In this document: piece by piece, positions 1 through 5,148 of the stretch
How positions within the stretch are numbered: position 1 is the stretch's first letter
How the letters are laid out: the number at the start of each line of letters is the position of its first letter
Source of the DNA: Gammaproteobacteria bacterium
GTDB taxonomy: Bacteria > Pseudomonadota > Gammaproteobacteria > Steroidobacterales > Steroidobacteraceae
Length of the DNA: 5,148 nt
Assembly (NCBI GenBank): GCA_030043215.1
Contig: JASHYG010000216.1
Span: 1-5,148, forward strand
Reading direction: 5' to 3'
Notes under the pieces: generated by a model
The model's input: the letters and a program-made list of their open reading frames with translations, nothing else
Databases searched by the model: none
Told to the model about the DNA's origin: nothing
Position numbers and translations under genes: made by a program

Positions 1-701
1 GACTCAGGCTCGACGGACCGACACTCGCGGAGATCTATTCCGGCCGCATCACGGAGTGGGACGCGCAGCCGATCGCGGCATTGAACCCACGCCTGCGGCT
101 TCCGCACCGGCCGATCGTGCCGATCCGCCGAGCAGACCCCTCGGGCGACACCTTCATCTTCACCCAGTTCCTCGACTTCTCCACGCCGAGCTGGGAGGAC
201 AGCATCGGCTACGGCACCTCCGTGACCTGGCCCCGAGTCCCCAGCGAGCGTACCGCCACGGGGAACGAGGGCATGGTACGGGCGGCGGCGGCCACGCCTT
301 ACTCCGTCGTCTACGTCGGCATCAGCTTCCGCGACGCGGTTGCCCAAGCTGGACTCGGCACCGCCCTGCTCGAGAACCAGAGCGGGAAGTTTCTGCTGCC
401 GACGCCCGAGACTGTGAACGCCGCCGCGTCCGCGCTCGATTCACGCACGCCGTCCGATGAGCGCCTCAGTCTGGTCTTCGCGCCCGGCGACCAATCTTAC
501 CCGCTCATCAATTACGAATACCTGGTCGTCTCCACCCGGCAGCCCGACCCCCGCGCGGCCGTCGCCCTGCGGCACTTCCTGCTCTGGACGATCTCGCTCG
601 AGGGTGGCAACGCCTCGAAATACCTCGATGCCGTCGGCTTCATCCCGCTGCCGGATTTCATCCGCGCCCTGAGCGAGAACCAGATCGATTCGATCAAGTA
701 G
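1..701 (+). CDS. pstS: PstS-like phosphate ABC transporter substrate-binding protein (5' truncated)
   Basis: This is the C-terminal part of a periplasmic binding protein that captures inorganic phosphate and delivers it to the PstCAB permease. The frame is open from base 3 to the TAG at 699-701, giving 232 residues. PstS proteins are usually about 320-370 residues, so the signal peptide and first lobe lie outside the window. Fragment residues 4-19 read DGPTLAEIYSGRITEW, a PstS hallmark. The phosphate-loop equivalent is RRADPSGDTFIF (residues 42-53), followed by GYGTSVTWP (69-77), TGNEGMV (86-92) and a C-terminal GFIPLPDF (212-219). In E. coli PstS the loop reads RRADGSGTS; here a Pro replaces the Gly and an Asp sits where the phosphate-contacting Thr141 falls. 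No pstC, pstA or pstB follows; the next gene is convergent, so any pst partners must lie upstream or elsewhere. The family call is firm. Phosphate as ligand is inferred; another oxyanion is possible. Confidence 0.92.
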   Translation, partial: LRLDGPTLAEIYSGRITEWDAQPIAALNPRLRLPHRPIVPIRRADPSGDTFIFTQFLDFSTPSWEDSIGYGTSVTWPRVPSERTATGNEGMVRAAAATPYSVVYVGISFRDAVAQAGLGTALLENQSGKFLLPTPETVNAAASALDSRTPSDERLSLVFAPGDQSYPLINYEYLVVSTRQPDPRAAVALRHFLLWTISLEGGNASKYLDAVGFIPLPDFIRALSENQIDSIK

Positions 702-713
702 GGACGGCCACCG

Positions 714-738
714 GGATCGCGAGCGCTGAGGATCGCTC
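714..738. terminator. Weak hairpin between convergent genes
   Basis: GAGCG (721-725) and CGCTC (734-738) form a 5-bp stem with an 8-base loop in the short gap between the pstS stop and the exporter stop, and the stem overlaps the exporter's TGA (737-739). GGATCGC also occurs twice here as a direct repeat (714-720 and 730-736). There is no T-run on either strand, so intrinsic termination is doubtful. Position is the main support. Confidence 0.2.
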
Positions 739-2638
739 ACCACGGCATCGTCGTGACGCCGGGACTCGAGCGCGCGAGCGACTCGCGGCTCGCCGACGAT
801 TCACCGTCGTCCGCCACGAAGCCGCCCGACTGCCGACGCCACAGCTGGGTGTAGAGGCCGCCGGCCGCGAGCAGCTCGGCATGCGTGCCGCTCTCGCGGA
901 TGCGGCCTCCGTCGAGCACGATCAGCCGGTCCATGCGCGCGATCGTCGACAGCCGGTGCGCGATTGCGATGACCGTGCGTCCGCTCATCAATGCGTCGAG
1001 CTGCTCCTGGATGGCGGCCTCGGCTTCGGAATCGAGCGCCGAGGTGGCCTCATCGAGCACCAGGATCGGGGCATTCTTGAGGATCACCCGGGCGATGGCG
1101 ACGCGCTGGCGCTGGCCCCCTGACAGCTTCACGCCACGCTCTCCCACGTGAGCGTCGTAGCCGCGGTGCCCGAGCCAATCCTCGAGCCCCACGATGAAGT
1201 CGTGCGCCGCGGCGCGGCGCGCGGCCTCCTCGATCATCTCCTGCGTGGCGTCGGGCCGGCCGTAACGGATGTTGTCCGCCACCGACCGATGCAGCAGCGC
1301 CGTATCCTGCGTTACCATCGCAATCTGCGCCCGCAGGCTCTCCTGCGAGACCCCTGCGATGTCCTGACCGTCGATCAGGATGCGGCCGCTCGCGGGCTCG
1401 TAGAACCGCAGCAGCAGATTCACGAGCGTCGACTTGCCGGCGCCCGAAGGGCCCACGACGCCGACGCGCTCGCCCGGCGCGATGGTGAAGTCGATCCCAC
1501 GCAGCACCGCTGCCCGCCGGTCGCGGCCGTAATCGAAATGCAGCCGCTCGAAGCGGATCTCACCGGCGGTGACGGTGAGCTCGCGTGCTCCGGGTGGATC
1601 GGGCATCTGCCGCGGAACGGCGATCGAGCGCATGCCGTCCTGCACGACGCCGACGTTCTCGAAGATGCTCGTCACGTTCTGGGCCACCCACCCGGCCATG
1701 CTCGCGAGCTGCCAGGCCATCGGCAGCGCGGTCGCGACCGCGCCCACGGCGATGTGGCCGGAGCGGAACAGCAGTACGGCGCTCAAGCCCGTCCCGACGA
1801 CCAGCGCGGCGTTGAGCAGCGCGAGCAGCATCGTGAAGCCGGTCGAGATCCGCGTCTGGTTGCGGAACGCCGCGGTATGCCGATCCACCGCCTCCCGCAC
1901 GAAGGCATCCTCGTCCCGCGCTCGCGCGAAGAGCTTGACCGTGAGGATGTTCGTGTAGCTGTCCACCACCCGGCCCGTGAGCGTCGAGCGAGCCTCGGAC
2001 ATGGCCTGCGAGCGGTCGCGCAAACGCGGGACGAACCGCCTGAGCAGCGCCGCGTAGGCCGCGAACCAGCACAGGATCGGGATGGCGAGATGCCAGTCCA
2101 TGGCCGCGAGCAGCGCGACGCCGCTGGTGCCGTAGACGATGAGGTACCACACGGCGTTCGTGCCGGCGACCACACTGTCGCGCAAGGCCGGGCCGGTCTG
2201 GATCACGCGGTTCGCGATCCGGCCGGCGAAGTCGTTCTGGAAGAACGTCCAGCTCTGCCGCACCACGTGCCAGTGGTTCTGCCACCGGATCATGTTCGTG
2301 ACGCCCGGATGGATGATCTGGTTGGTCACGATGTTCTGGGCGAGGAGCGCCACCGGCCGGCCGACCAGGAAGACCAACGCCATGAGCAGGAGTTGCGAAC
2401 CTGCCTCGTGGAACAGGCGGTCGGGGCGGTGTGTGGAGACCAGCGTGACGACCCGGCCGATGAAGACCGGAATGGCCACGTCCAGGATCGCGACGGCGAG
2501 GCCGGTCGCAAACAGCGCGACGATCAGCCACCGAACCTGGCGCAGGTAATGCCAGTAGAACGCCGCGAGCCCCTGGCTCGGCGGCTCGGACGGCGTGCGC
2601 GCCGTCGGCTCGAACAGACGCTCGAACCAGGTCAGCAT
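737..2638 (-). CDS. ABC exporter, fused permease and ATP-binding protein
   Basis: This is a half-size ABC exporter of the MsbA/multidrug type (633 residues), expected to work as a homodimer or heterodimer in the inner membrane and to pump an unidentified lipid, drug or peptide outward using ATP. The N-terminal permease has about six hydrophobic segments, near residues 37-60, 82-103, 160-180, 183-202, 268-290 and 295-315. The ATPase domain is complete: Walker A GPSGAGKST (396-404), Q-loop Gln444, signature LSGGQ (505-509), Walker B ILVLDE (525-530) with catalytic Glu530, D-loop SALD (533-536) and H-loop His561. The family usually runs 570-640 residues, so this is full length, with a hydrophilic tail of about 30 residues after the ATPase domain. 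The ATG at 2638 is the first possible start after an in-frame stop at 2687-2689. A GAGG lies only 2 bases upstream of it, which is unusually close. The gene stands alone and diverges from the LLM oxidoreductase. Substrate cannot be read from the sequence. Confidence 0.95.
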   Translation of the reverse strand: MLTWFERLFEPTARTPSEPPSQGLAAFYWHYLRQVRWLIVALFATGLAVAILDVAIPVFIGRVVTLVSTHRPDRLFHEAGSQLLLMALVFLVGRPVALLAQNIVTNQIIHPGVTNMIRWQNHWHVVRQSWTFFQNDFAGRIANRVIQTGPALRDSVVAGTNAVWYLIVYGTSGVALLAAMDWHLAIPILCWFAAYAALLRRFVPRLRDRSQAMSEARSTLTGRVVDSYTNILTVKLFARARDEDAFVREAVDRHTAAFRNQTRISTGFTMLLALLNAALVVGTGLSAVLLFRSGHIAVGAVATALPMAWQLASMAGWVAQNVTSIFENVGVVQDGMRSIAVPRQMPDPPGARELTVTAGEIRFERLHFDYGRDRRAAVLRGIDFTIAPGERVGVVGPSGAGKSTLVNLLLRFYEPASGRILIDGQDIAGVSQESLRAQIAMVTQDTALLHRSVADNIRYGRPDATQEMIEEAARRAAAHDFIVGLEDWLGHRGYDAHVGERGVKLSGGQRQRVAIARVILKNAPILVLDEATSALDSEAEAAIQEQLDALMSGRTVIAIAHRLSTIARMDRLIVLDGGRIRESGTHAELLAAGGLYTQLWRRQSGGFVADDGESSASRESLARSSPGVTTMPW

Positions 2639-2844
2639 GTCCTCGAGAACGATCCGAAGCGCAAATCCGTGTGCTGCGAAAGACCATCAGGATGAAGCGC
2701 AAAGCTTATCATGGACGTGCCCGCGGTAGCGTGCGCCGATCCACTGTATCGAGCGTTGACAGGCGCTCGGGAACGGGAAACGATGCCGGCAGACCGCCCA
2801 ACCACCGTTTTACCCATGACTCCTGACGACCCATCCCTGCGCTC
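2639..2844. promoter_or_regulatory. Divergent intergenic region with promoters for both flanking genes
   Basis: These 206 bases separate the minus-strand exporter from the plus-strand LLM oxidoreductase, so both promoters should lie here. On the minus strand, GATAAG (plus-strand 2705-2710) matches the -10 consensus at 4 of 6 positions and would give a leader of about 60 bases for the exporter, but no good -35 box lies 17 bases upstream. The plus-strand candidate is listed separately. The region is less GC-rich around 2700-2710 and 2800-2815 than the genes on either side. Confidence 0.5.
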
Positions 2845-2848
2845 ATGA
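2711..2848 (+). CDS. Possible small upstream ORF overlapping the LLM gene by ATGA
   Basis: An open frame of 45 codons runs from ATG 2711 to TGA 2846-2848; the stop overlaps the LLM start codon in ATGA (2845-2848). In-frame internal ATGs at 2783 and 2816 would give 21- and 10-residue leader peptides. The ATG at 2783 has a weak GGGA 4 bases upstream (2775-2778); the ATG at 2711 has no convincing ribosome-binding site. The predicted peptide starts MDVPAVACAD and resembles nothing I recognise. The LLM gene itself lacks a clear ribosome-binding site, so coupled translation from this ORF would make sense. However, the candidate promoter at 2756-2784 would start transcription near 2791, leaving only the 10-residue version on that transcript. 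It may be a chance ORF in GC-rich DNA. Confidence 0.2.
   Translation: MDVPAVACADPLYRALTGARERETMPADRPTTVLPMTPDDPSLRS
2750..2784 (+). promoter_or_regulatory. Candidate sigma70-type promoter with inverted repeat at the -35 box
   Basis: TTGACA (2756-2761) is a perfect -35 consensus, followed after exactly 17 bases by AACGAT (2779-2784), a weak -10 with 3 of 6 matches including the conserved A at position 2 and the final T. Transcription would begin near 2791, about 54 bases before the LLM start. The -35 box lies between the arms of a 6-bp inverted repeat, CGAGCG (2750-2755) and CGCTCG (2764-2769), placed where a repressor or activator could bind. The poor -10 would suit an activator-dependent promoter. 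Only the motif matches are seen; function is inferred. Confidence 0.3.
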
Positions 2849-3951
2849 AGGCCGCCCTGTTCAGTCCCTGCACCTATGCGGGACCGACTGCGCCCAGTGG
2901 CTGGCCGACGCCGGTGACGGTGTATTCGTCCGACCTTTCCCGGCAGACGTTCGAGACGGCCATCGAGCACAGCCGCCTCGCCGACCAGGTGGGCTTCGAC
3001 TGGATCACGGTCGCCGAGCACCACTTCGGGCCCTTCTGCATGACGCCCAATCCCATGGTGCTCGCCGGCGCCCTCACGCAGGTGGTCAAGCGCGCCAAGA
3101 TCGCGCTACTCGGCGCCGACATCCCCATTTTGAATCCGGTGCGCGTGGCCGAGGAGTTCGCCATGCTGGACCTCCTCTCAGGCGGCCGGCTGGTCGCCGG
3201 CATGCTGCGAGGCACGCCGAACGAGTACATCACCTACAACGTCAATCCGAGGGAATCGCGGCGCCGGTTCGAGGAGGCCCTGCAGCTGATTCGCATGGCC
3301 TGGACCGAGCCCGAGCCGTTCGGCTGGCAGGGCCGCTACTGGCAGTACAAGACCGTCAGCATCTGGCCGCGGCCCATTCAGCAGCCCCATCCTCCCATCT
3401 ACATGTCGGGATCGAGCCCGGAATCCGGCGAGTTCGCGGCGAAGAACCGGATCGGTCTCGGCTTCGCGGTGACGACGCTCGCCCTCGCCACCAAGGCGTC
3501 GAGTCACTACCGGTCGCAGGCCGCGCTCGTCGGATGGACGCCGCGGCCCGACGACATCATCTACCGCGTACCCTTCCATGTCGCGGCAAGCGACGACCAG
3601 GCCATGGAGGATCTTGCCGCCGCTGCGGCCGCGAGCTCGCGAAGTTTCAGCCTCGCGCTGTCTCAGGGGGCGGAGGCCGCCATAGCCGAGGCCGGCTACT
3701 ACGGCCGCGACGACGCCCAGCGCGGAAGGGTCGCCGCAGCTTTCTCGGGCGGGATCCGCGGACGGATCGAGAACGCGCAGCTGCTGCTCGGCGCGCCCCA
3801 AACCGTGATCGGTCAAATCCGCCGCATCCATGCCGAGGTCGGCGCAGGGGTACTCGACCTGGTGCCCGCATTGGGCGGGGATAAGGCTATCGCCTCCATC
3901 GAGCAGTTTGGGACTCGGATCCTGCCTGCCGTCCGCGAGCTCGGCGCGTGA
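2845..3951 (+). CDS. LLM-class (luciferase-like) flavin-dependent oxidoreductase
   Basis: This is a 368-residue member of the bacterial luciferase-like superfamily: TIM-barrel enzymes that use reduced flavin (FMNH2 or F420), often with O2, to oxidise an organic substrate in the cytoplasm. The match covers the full length. Residues 50-61 (GFDWITVAEHHF) hold the conserved EHH after an early barrel strand; 97-116 contain NPVRVAEEFAMLDLLSGGRL, a family hallmark; GRYW (163-166), WPRPIQQPHPPIYMSGSS (174-191) and GAPQTVIGQI (316-325) follow, the last marking the C-terminal helix. The ATG at 2845 is the first start after an in-frame stop at 2824-2826. No Shine-Dalgarno motif precedes it, so translation may be leaderless-like or coupled to the small ORF that overlaps it. 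The stop overlaps the next gene's GTG by 4 bases, so the two are almost certainly co-transcribed. Cofactor and substrate cannot be read from the sequence; monooxygenase activity is a family-level inference. Confidence 0.93.
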   Translation: MKAALFSPCTYAGPTAPSGWPTPVTVYSSDLSRQTFETAIEHSRLADQVGFDWITVAEHHFGPFCMTPNPMVLAGALTQVVKRAKIALLGADIPILNPVRVAEEFAMLDLLSGGRLVAGMLRGTPNEYITYNVNPRESRRRFEEALQLIRMAWTEPEPFGWQGRYWQYKTVSIWPRPIQQPHPPIYMSGSSPESGEFAAKNRIGLGFAVTTLALATKASSHYRSQAALVGWTPRPDDIIYRVPFHVAASDDQAMEDLAAAAAASSRSFSLALSQGAEAAIAEAGYYGRDDAQRGRVAAAFSGGIRGRIENAQLLLGAPQTVIGQIRRIHAEVGAGVLDLVPALGGDKAIASIEQFGTRILPAVRELGA

Positions 3952-4412
3952 GCCGCCCGCTCGTGGTCCTGCCGCCGGCCGCGGCCTGCGAGCTCCTAGC
4001 CGCCCGGCTTCCCATCGACGGGAACCCCGACGATCTCGAGAGCTTCGACCTCCTCGCCCACGCGCAGGCTGCCGAGGAGGCCTTGCGCCTTGCCCTCCGG
4101 CGGCCGCTGGCCGTTCACGCGCTGGTGCTGGCGGCGGCGGCCCCGCCGGCGGACCTCGCGCTCGTCGCGCGCTTTGCGGAACTCACGGTCCCGACCCTCG
4201 CCGTGCTCGGCACGCGCGATGGGGAGGTACCGCCCGAGACCGGCCGGCGCTGGCGCGCCCTCCTTCCCCGGTGCCATCTCGTCTTTCTCTACGATGCCGG
4301 ACACGACCTGGCCGCCGACCGGCCGCAAGCCTTCGCCGACATCGTCCTCGATTTCATCTCCGACCCGGGCGCCTTCCTGGTCAATCGCCGCGACGGTACG
4401 CTGCATCCTTGA
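3948..4412 (+). CDS. Miniature alpha/beta-hydrolase-like protein lacking the catalytic serine
   Basis: This 154-residue protein begins with GTG 3948, overlapping the LLM stop as GTGA, which predicts coupled translation. Its second half matches the C-terminal part of alpha/beta hydrolases: strand VPTLAVLGTRD (81-91), with Asp91 where the catalytic acid lies, and LYDAGHDLAADRP (114-126), with His119 where the catalytic His lies, followed by a final helix ending FADIVLDFI. Residues 35-67 resemble the nucleophile-elbow region, but where family members carry G-H-S-x-G-G this protein has AHAQAA (37-42), with Ala39 at the serine position. The normal family length is about 250-290 residues; the early strands are compressed into about 35 residues and there is no lid insertion between about residues 67 and 75. 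Its clean reading frame and tight coupling argue against a decaying gene. A non-catalytic partner of the LLM enzyme is my inference. The fold call is moderately sure; activity is unknown. Confidence 0.75.
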   Translation: MSRPLVVLPPAAACELLAARLPIDGNPDDLESFDLLAHAQAAEEALRLALRRPLAVHALVLAAAAPPADLALVARFAELTVPTLAVLGTRDGEVPPETGRRWRALLPRCHLVFLYDAGHDLAADRPQAFADIVLDFISDPGAFLVNRRDGTLHP

Positions 4413-4513
4413 GATGAGCGACGGAAGAGGCTGGTCAGGAGACCGGCCGGACGTAGCACAATGGAGGCAACCGCGGTAGGCTCCTCTGAGAGCCCTCAAG
4501 CCGGGAGAGTCCG
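4413..4513 (+). promoter_or_regulatory. Intergenic region ahead of the zinc-ribbon gene
   Basis: This 101-base gap separates the hydrolase-like gene from the zinc-ribbon gene. CACAAT (4457-4462) matches the -10 consensus at 4 of 6 positions, with a poor TGGTCA (4432-4437) 19 bases upstream as a -35. A short inverted repeat, GGCTC (4479-4483) and GAGCC (4490-4494), could form a small hairpin just before the ribosome-binding site. None of this is strong: the downstream gene may have its own promoter or be read through from the LLM operon. Confidence 0.25.
4503..4509 (+). promoter_or_regulatory. Ribosome-binding site of the zinc-ribbon gene
   Basis: GGGAGAG ends 4 bases before the ATG at 4514, with its GGGAG core 6 bases from it. 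It is the best Shine-Dalgarno match in the window and fixes the start of the small downstream gene. Confidence 0.7.
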
Positions 4514-4825
4514 ATGGCGATCAAACGTTCGGCCAAGAGCCGCGGTACACCACTGCGCAAACCGACGACTTCCGCCGCCGTGCGCCACGTCGACGTGAGG
4601 ACGAAGCATCAGATGGTTCCGGAGACCCTCTATGAGGGCTGGCTGTGCAAGAACGCGGCGTGCGGGCTCGTCATTGCCATTGCGCTCGCGCCGGACGGCA
4701 GCAAGCCGGCTCCGCCCCTATACGACGATCACTTGAGCGCGCTCAAATGCCCTCATTGCGGGAACGAGGATCTCTACCGCTGGAATGCCCGCGGCGAGCA
4801 CAAGTACGCTCCGAAAAGCGCCTGA
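4514..4825 (+). CDS. Small zinc-ribbon-like protein of unknown function
   Basis: This is a complete 103-residue protein with a good ribosome-binding site. I do not recognise the family. The first 35 residues are rich in Lys, Arg, Ser and Thr and are probably disordered. The rest carries four cysteines in two pairs: Cys45 and Cys50 (CKNAAC, spacing CX4C) and Cys79 and Cys82 (CPHC, spacing CX2C), separated by 28 residues that include a hydrophobic strand (GLVIAIALAP, 51-60). Two cysteine knuckles followed by GNEDLYRW (83-90) are what a zinc ribbon looks like, so binding of one zinc ion is likely. There is no signal peptide or membrane segment, so it should be cytoplasmic. The basic N-terminus would suit nucleic-acid or ribosome contact, but that is only inference. 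It follows the LLM pair by 101 bases on the same strand and may or may not share its transcript. Confidence 0.85.
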   Translation: MAIKRSAKSRGTPLRKPTTSAAVRHVDVRTKHQMVPETLYEGWLCKNAACGLVIAIALAPDGSKPAPPLYDDHLSALKCPHCGNEDLYRWNARGEHKYAPKSA

Positions 4826-4834
4826 GCGTGAAGC

Positions 4835-4854
4835 CGGCGGCCCCGCGGCCGCCG
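4835..4854. terminator. GC-rich hairpin between convergent genes
   Basis: CGGCGGCC (4835-4842) and GGCCGCCG (4847-4854) form a perfect 8-bp all-G/C stem with a 4-base CCGC loop. It sits 9 bases after the zinc-ribbon stop and 18 bases beyond the receptor stop, in the 47-base gap between two 3' ends, so it could serve both strands. No T-run follows on either strand, so it may act by stalling polymerase or protecting mRNA 3' ends rather than as a classical intrinsic terminator. Confidence 0.5.
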
Positions 4855-4872
4855 CCGGGCACGGAGCATGCC

Positions 4873-5148
4873 TCATCGGAAGTGGTACGTAAAATCAAGC
4901 CCGAACCGGCGCGGTAGCGCCCGCCACAGGAAGCCCGATCCGCCGACGTTCCCCGGCGAGAACTCTGCATTGTAGATCGTGTTGCCGAGGTTCTTGGACC
5001 ACGCGGTGACGGACCACACGTCTCCTTCGAGCCCGAGACGCAGGTTCACCAGCGAGACGGGATTGCGCGAGGTGACGTTGTAGGGGTCCCACCACGTCCG
5101 TCCGATCTCTTGGTAATCGAGACGCACCGTGCCGGTGAGCCCTGCTCC
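4873..5148 (-). CDS. TonB-dependent outer-membrane receptor, C-terminal end (5' truncated)
   Basis: This is the last 91 residues of a TonB-dependent receptor, a 22-strand outer-membrane barrel that imports siderophores, cobalamin, sugars or other scarce compounds using energy from TonB-ExbBD. The frame runs in from the right edge without a start and ends at TGA (plus-strand 4873-4875). The fragment shows the alternating polar and aromatic pattern of the last barrel strands: TVRLDYQEIGRTWWDP, then LVNLRLGLEG, then WSVTAWSKNLGNTIYNAEF (the typical W-x-N-L-x-[DN]-x-x-Y-x-x-[EN] motif of these receptors), and the closing strand RFGLDFTYHFR. The last residue is Arg, with Phe next to last; barrel proteins usually end in Phe or Trp. 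The window holds too little to infer a substrate. It is convergent with the zinc-ribbon gene and so belongs to a different transcription unit. Confidence 0.9.
   Translation of the reverse strand, partial: GAGLTGTVRLDYQEIGRTWWDPYNVTSRNPVSLVNLRLGLEGDVWSVTAWSKNLGNTIYNAEFSPGNVGGSGFLWRALPRRFGLDFTYHFR

Noticed and set aside
1148..2695. A 515-codon open frame on the plus strand antisense to the exporter
   Set aside because: It lies opposite a full-length ABC exporter with every ATPase motif intact. Its product is a low-complexity mix of Arg, His, Asp and Gln with no domain or hydrophobic core, as expected from an antisense frame in GC-rich coding DNA.
1560..2702. A 380-codon minus-strand frame overlapping the exporter
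   Set aside because: It is an alternative frame of the exporter gene; its Arg/Pro/Ala-rich product has no recognisable domain.
2632..3024. A 130-codon minus-strand frame spanning the divergent intergenic region
   Set aside because: It overlaps the start of the clearly real LLM gene and the exporter start, and its product is Arg/Gly-rich without domain features.
3178..3831. A 217-codon minus-strand frame inside the LLM gene
   Set aside because: It is antisense to a conserved oxidoreductase and shows no family motif.
3948..4412. Reading the hydrolase-like gene as a frameshifted pseudogene of a full-length hydrolase
   Set aside because: The upstream DNA is fully occupied by the conserved LLM gene up to the overlap, so there is no room for a lost N-terminal half; the gene is open from the coupled GTG to its stop.
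3830..4417. A 195-codon plus-strand frame over the end of the LLM gene and the mini-hydrolase
   Set aside because: It is dominated by Arg, Pro and Ala repeats typical of an out-of-frame reading of GC-rich DNA. The GTG-start frame at 3948 has the hydrolase-like motifs.
3996..4499. A 167-codon minus-strand frame opposite the mini-hydrolase
   Set aside because: It is antisense to the coupled gene, its composition is charged and repetitive, and no motif is visible.
4461..4600. A short ORF starting at ATG 4461 ahead of and across the zinc-ribbon start
   Set aside because: It has no good ribosome-binding site at the right distance and overlaps the well-supported zinc-ribbon gene in another frame.

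Overview
The window is GC-rich DNA with the strong third-position G/C bias of a high-GC Gram-negative bacterium, most likely a proteobacterium. A TonB-dependent outer-membrane receptor at the right edge requires an outer membrane. I cannot place it below that level from sequence alone. Both edges cut through genes. I see no tRNA, rRNA, CRISPR array, insertion sequence or phage gene.

Layout from left to right: (1) 1-701, plus strand: the C-terminal two thirds of a PstS-like periplasmic phosphate-binding protein, running off the left edge. (2) 737-2638, minus strand: a complete 633-residue half-size ABC exporter with permease and ATPase fused, converging on pstS with a 35-base gap. (3) 2639-2844: a divergent intergenic region with a candidate promoter, an inverted repeat around its -35 box, and a small ORF that overlaps the next gene by ATGA. 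(4) 2845-3951, plus strand: a luciferase-like (LLM) flavin-dependent oxidoreductase. (5) 3948-4412, plus strand: a 154-residue miniature alpha/beta-hydrolase-like protein, joined to the LLM gene by a 4-base GTGA overlap. (6) 4514-4825, plus strand: a 103-residue basic protein with a four-cysteine zinc-ribbon-like pattern. (7) 4873-5148, minus strand: the C-terminal end of a TonB-dependent receptor, converging on gene 6 across a GC-rich hairpin.

The one clear functional unit is the LLM oxidoreductase plus the small hydrolase-like protein. The overlap implies coupled translation, and probably a shared role in oxidising an unidentified organic substrate. The hydrolase-like partner has lost the serine-nucleophile motif and the lid, yet keeps an Asp and a His in the expected places, so it looks like a pseudo-enzyme or a highly reduced family member. 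The phosphate-binding protein, exporter, zinc-ribbon protein and receptor look like separate transcription units. I found no convincing undescribed multi-gene system. The points most worth following are the serine-less mini-hydrolase with its LLM partner, the leader ORF upstream of the LLM gene, and the small zinc-ribbon protein.
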